Positions 50,410 through 50,828 of a stretch of DNA of 50,828 bases are shown piece after piece. The stretch is from Candidatus Cloacimonadota bacterium (GTDB lineage: Bacteria > Cloacimonadota > Cloacimonadia > Cloacimonadales > Cloacimonadaceae). The notes below the pieces were generated by a model. It was not told the DNA's origin. It did no database searches and saw only the letters and a list, made by a program, of their open reading frames with translations. The translations under genes were made by a program, and so were the position numbers. The stretch's first letter is position 1. Each line of letters begins with the position of its first letter. The DNA is taken from positions 4,138 through 54,965 of the forward strand of contig JALOBT010000014.1 in NCBI GenBank assembly GCA_023228125.1, written 5' to 3'.

Positions 50410-50549
50410 GTTACGAGTTACGAGTTACAAGTTACGTGTTACAAGTTACGAGTTACGAGTTACAAGTTACGAGTTACAAGTTACAAGTTACAAGTTACAA
50501 GTTAGACGTTAGACGTTAGAAGTTAGGAGTTACGAGTTACGAGTTACCA
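50410..50549. repeat. Heptamer microsatellite, 20 units of GTTACRA type
   Basis: Exactly 20 head-to-tail heptamers. Most are GTTACGA or GTTACAA, with GTTACGT, GTTAGAC, GTTAGAA, GTTAGGA and GTTACCA variants. It lies 64 nt upstream of the start of the glycosyltransferase at 50345, in its likely promoter area. Confidence 0.92.
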
Positions 50550-50550
50550 G

Positions 50551-50643
50551 TGCTGGATTGGATAGGTCTCCTGTCCAGTGAGGGCTGCTTTCTTTTGATA
50601 AGGCCTGCGGCCTTACTGGATGCGAGACGCATCCAATCCAGCA
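50551..50643. mobile_element. MITE-like element with 13-bp inverted ends
   Basis: 93 bp bounded by TGCTGGATTGGAT and ATCCAATCCAGCA, perfect inverted repeats. Each end is part of a hairpin (GGATAGG-TCT-CCTGTCC on the left; GGATGCG-TCT-CGCATCC on the right, read inwards). The interior carries AAGGCC-TGC-GGCCTT, as in 26364-26520. No coding capacity. Confidence 0.72.
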
Positions 50644-50828
50644 AACGGCGCATCAAAGACTGCAAGAGAAGTGCACAATCCAGCAAACGGCGCATCCAGA
50701 AGCCGATAATTACGGTTACCAATCCTGTGCGTCTCTTGTAAATACAAAATCCGTGTTAATCCGTTTGATCCGTAAAATCCGTGTGACCATTAAAACAAAT
50801 ATCTGTGCGATCTGTGAGAGACTTATCC

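Larger units (their letters stand above)
50346..50828. other. Right-end intergenic region with repeats
   Basis: 483 bp without a supported gene. It contains the heptamer array (50410-50549), a MITE-like composite (50551-50643) and an ATCCGTGTTAATCCG-type decamer run (about 50747-50790). Short frames at 50537-50741 read through the repeats. Confidence 0.7.

Noticed and set aside
50537..50741. Small genes at the right end
   Set aside because: Both strands read through the inverted MITE-like element and give repeat peptides.

Overview
The window is a bacterial chromosome fragment. Its gene content points to Candidatus Cloacimonadota (WWE1) or a close relative in the FCB superphylum. Supporting signs are secreted proteins with FlgD-like (Por-type) C-terminal domains, a gingipain-type protease, a type IV pilus operon of unusual make-up, and many short palindromic repeats between genes. 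The taxonomic call is inference from gene style; there is no rRNA gene in the window.

Layout. 1-12404 (+) is a type IV pilus / type II secretion-like operon: the C-terminal part of a PilB/GspE ATPase, three pilin-like membrane proteins (one with a LamG-like domain), a histidine-kinase dimerisation protein without ATPase domain, a receiver-cNMP-binding regulator, PilT, a PilM-PilN-TPR fusion, a PilO/PilP-like protein, a secretin and a hybrid histidine kinase. 12421-18843 (-) is the lipid operon rpmF-plsX-fabH-fabD-fabG-acpP-fabF-rnc. 18844-20612 has no gene and is packed with repeats. 20613-23954 (+) carries an M20 peptidase, dapB, dapF and a RodZ-like protein. 23963-24312 (-) holds tRNA-Glu(CTC), tRNA-Glu(TTC) and tRNA-Lys(TTT). 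24433-33091 (-) has a cation/proton antiporter fused to a PTS IIA domain, two tandem homologous membrane modules separated by one in-frame TGA (the upstream one a CPBP protease), an orphan FlgD-like tail, alanine racemase and a nitronate monooxygenase-like enzyme. 33444-39161 (+) is one 1905-residue secreted protein. 39348-50345 is mostly minus strand: small unknown proteins, a REP-associated transposase with its REP hairpins, an FGE/SUMF1-fold secreted protein, a frameshifted Ig-like protein, a beta-helix protein with a FlgD-like tail, a TetR regulator and two glycosyltransferases. The right end is repeats.

Main finds. (1) The 1905-residue protein joins an Arg-gingipain-like C25 protease (E373, D385, H434, C467) to a Porphyromonas-type peptidylarginine deiminase (D1389, R1411, R1413, H1495, D1497, N1556, C1606). 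Spacing matches both P. gingivalis enzymes, suggesting a single cleave-then-citrullinate protein. (2) A dispersed palindromic repeat found between genes also sits, twice and in frame, inside dapB. (3) Several repeat families have hairpin stems that change sequence but keep pairing. (4) The FGE-fold protein ends in a stretch that looks like a diversity-generating-retroelement variable region, though no reverse transcriptase is in the window.
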